From Candidatus Dechloromonas phosphorivorans (GTDB taxonomy: Bacteria > Pseudomonadota > Gammaproteobacteria > Burkholderiales > Rhodocyclaceae), in the NCBI GenBank assembly GCA_016714975.1, contig JADKBR010000015.1, positions 182,932 to 246,931 of the forward strand: 64,000 nt of DNA, given 5' to 3'. Positions 62,942 through 64,000 of the stretch are shown here, one piece after another. The notes under the pieces were generated by a model. The model saw nothing but the letters and a program-made list of their open reading frames with translations, was not told where the DNA came from and made no database searches. Position 1 is the first letter of the stretch. Every line of letters starts with the position of its first letter. The position numbers and the translations under genes were made by a program.

Positions 62942-64000
62942 TCAACTCTTCATCTTGTGCATGATGTTCAGGAGCCTGGTAGGCAGTCCCTTGTAGGGTG
63001 GCACGAACAGATCAAGCGTACGCAACGGGCTCTGCTTGAAGACGGGGCGCAATTTGGAGAAGGTGATGAAGCCCTCGTAGCCGTGATAGTGACCCATCCC
63101 GCTATTGCCGATGCCACCGAAGGGAAGATTGTGGATACCGGCCTGGATAACCGATTCGTTGAGGCCGACGCCACCGGAAATGGTGTTGTTCATGTAGTAC
63201 GTCTGCAGGGCGGTATCGTTGCTGTATACATAGAAAGCCAGCGGCCGCGGACGGTCACCGACGTACCTGACGACTTCCTCCTTGGTCTTGTAGGTCATGA
63301 TCGGCAGCAGCGGGCCGAAAATCTCGCGCTGCATGATATCCATGCTTTCATCGACGTTGATCGCGATGCGCGGCGGCATGATCCGGCGCCTGCCATCGGC
63401 TGCCGGTCCGCCATAAAGGTCGACAAGTTGGGCGCCCTTGGCGACGGCATCGGCAGCGGTCTCCTGCAGGCGGTCGTAAGAGCGTTGGTCAATGACCGCC
63501 GTGTAATCGCCGTTGTTGATGTCGGGGAAGCGCTTGTTGACGATCGCTTTCGCTTCGCTGATGAATTCCTGAACCTTGTTCTCGGGCAGGAACAGATAGT
63601 CGACGTTGGTGCAGATCTGGCCGGCATTGAGCATCTTCGCCCAGATGATGCGTTCTGCAGCGGTGCGGATCGGGTAATCGGGCGCCACGACACGGGGATT
63701 TGCCGCCGAGTTCGAGCGTGACCGGCGTGAGGTTCTTCGCGGCATTGGCCATCACCGCCTTGCCGGTGGCGGGCGAGCCGGTGAAGAAGATGTGATCGAA
63801 AGGCATGGCGGTGAATTGGGCACCACGACCCCCGCCATCCTCGAAGAACGCGAGCTTGTCTTCCGGGAAATATTTCGATGAAACCCGTTTGAGCAACAGG
63901 GCCAGACTGTTCGAGTTCTCGGACATCTTGATCATCGCCCGGTTGCCAGCGGCAAAGACGCCGATCAGCGGCTGGAAAGTCATCGCTATCGGGAAGTTCC
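62942..64000 (-). CDS. aldehyde dehydrogenase (coniferyl aldehyde type), N-terminus outside the window, one apparent frameshift
   Basis: About 350 codons from the right edge. FPIAMTFQPLIGVFAAGNRA and FFTGSPATGKAVMANAAKNL (cofactor) lead to the general base in TLELGGKSP. The frame changes near 63693, and RVVAPDYPIRTAAERIIWAK continues with catalytic Cys in NAGQICTNVDYLF, EIFGPLLPIMTY and FGGIGNSGMGHYHG. The C-terminal segment VFKQSPLRTLDLFVPPY fits the coniferyl aldehyde dehydrogenase group. The substrate is not certain. It oxidises an aldehyde with NAD(P). Confidence 0.87.

Noticed and set aside
1..64000. CRISPR array
   Set aside because: I saw no regularly spaced short repeats and no cas genes. 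The only strong repeats are IS-related or within hsdM and hsdS.

Overview
The window looks like a chromosomal contig from a high-GC betaproteobacterium. The order thrS, infC, rpmI, rplT, pheS, pheT, ihfA, merR and tRNA-Pro is typical of Beta- and Gammaproteobacteria. The hpnCDE squalene genes, PPK2, a YqhA family protein and the DUF1501/DUF1800 pair would fit the Rhodocyclales (Dechloromonas, Accumulibacter and relatives). That placement is inference from gene content, not from a database match.

Layout. 1-2487: nested insertion sequences (an IS256-type copy inside an IS3-type copy inside an older reading frame). 2613-7056: polyphosphate kinase 2, a class V aminotransferase, a lytic transglycosylase and a small lipoprotein. 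7134-14808 (minus strand): tRNA-Pro and the translation block, then tRNA-Val. 14848-17734: an M18 aminopeptidase, a 47-residue membrane peptide coupled to slyX, a DHH phosphoesterase and tRNA-Leu. 17787-20668: hpnC-hpnD-hpnE (farnesyl diphosphate to squalene). 20873-25518: a crotonase, a DUF2914 membrane protein, an IS481 remnant, an LplT-like transporter and a family 4 uracil-DNA glycosylase in an operon with rimI and tsaB. 26695-31807: a DUF1501/DUF1800/Arg-Gln-rich periplasmic protein operon, divergent from an OmpR/EnvZ-type pair. 31857-33583: ispD-ispF-thpR. 33624-37353: an MgtC/DUF4010 membrane protein followed by the three overlapping AmmeMemoRadiSam genes. 37416-41863: YqhA, an APH-like/P-loop kinase fusion, a YkgJ-like protein, a 24-residue Lys/Pro-rich peptide and a lipoprotein.

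42101-50234 is a type I restriction-modification island: hsdR, a degenerate hsdM copy, an intact hsdM, then five small genes (PIN toxin, putative antitoxin, DUF4160 and two DUF2442) packed between hsdM and hsdS. Start and stop codons overlap at both ends of this insert. hsdS is broken by frameshifts. 50353-59206 holds an Mth938-like protein, pcm, two tandem aldo/keto reductases with N-terminal export signals, an ADP/ATP-translocase-like transporter, mfd and aroG. 59271-61853 is a decayed stretch (Uma2 fragment, frameshifted ATP-grasp gene, internally deleted DUF1015 gene). The window ends with overlapping folB-like and folA genes and the start-truncated part of an aldehyde dehydrogenase.

A caution applies to the whole window. 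Many conserved genes, including pheT and ispD which are normally essential, carry single-base indels, mostly in or next to short homopolymers. tRNA-Pro also appears to lack one base of a G run. I read this mainly as residual base-level error in the assembly, so frameshifted genes should not be taken as true pseudogenes without read support. The exceptions are genes with real deletions, such as hsdM copy 1, the DUF1015 gene and the IS remnants.
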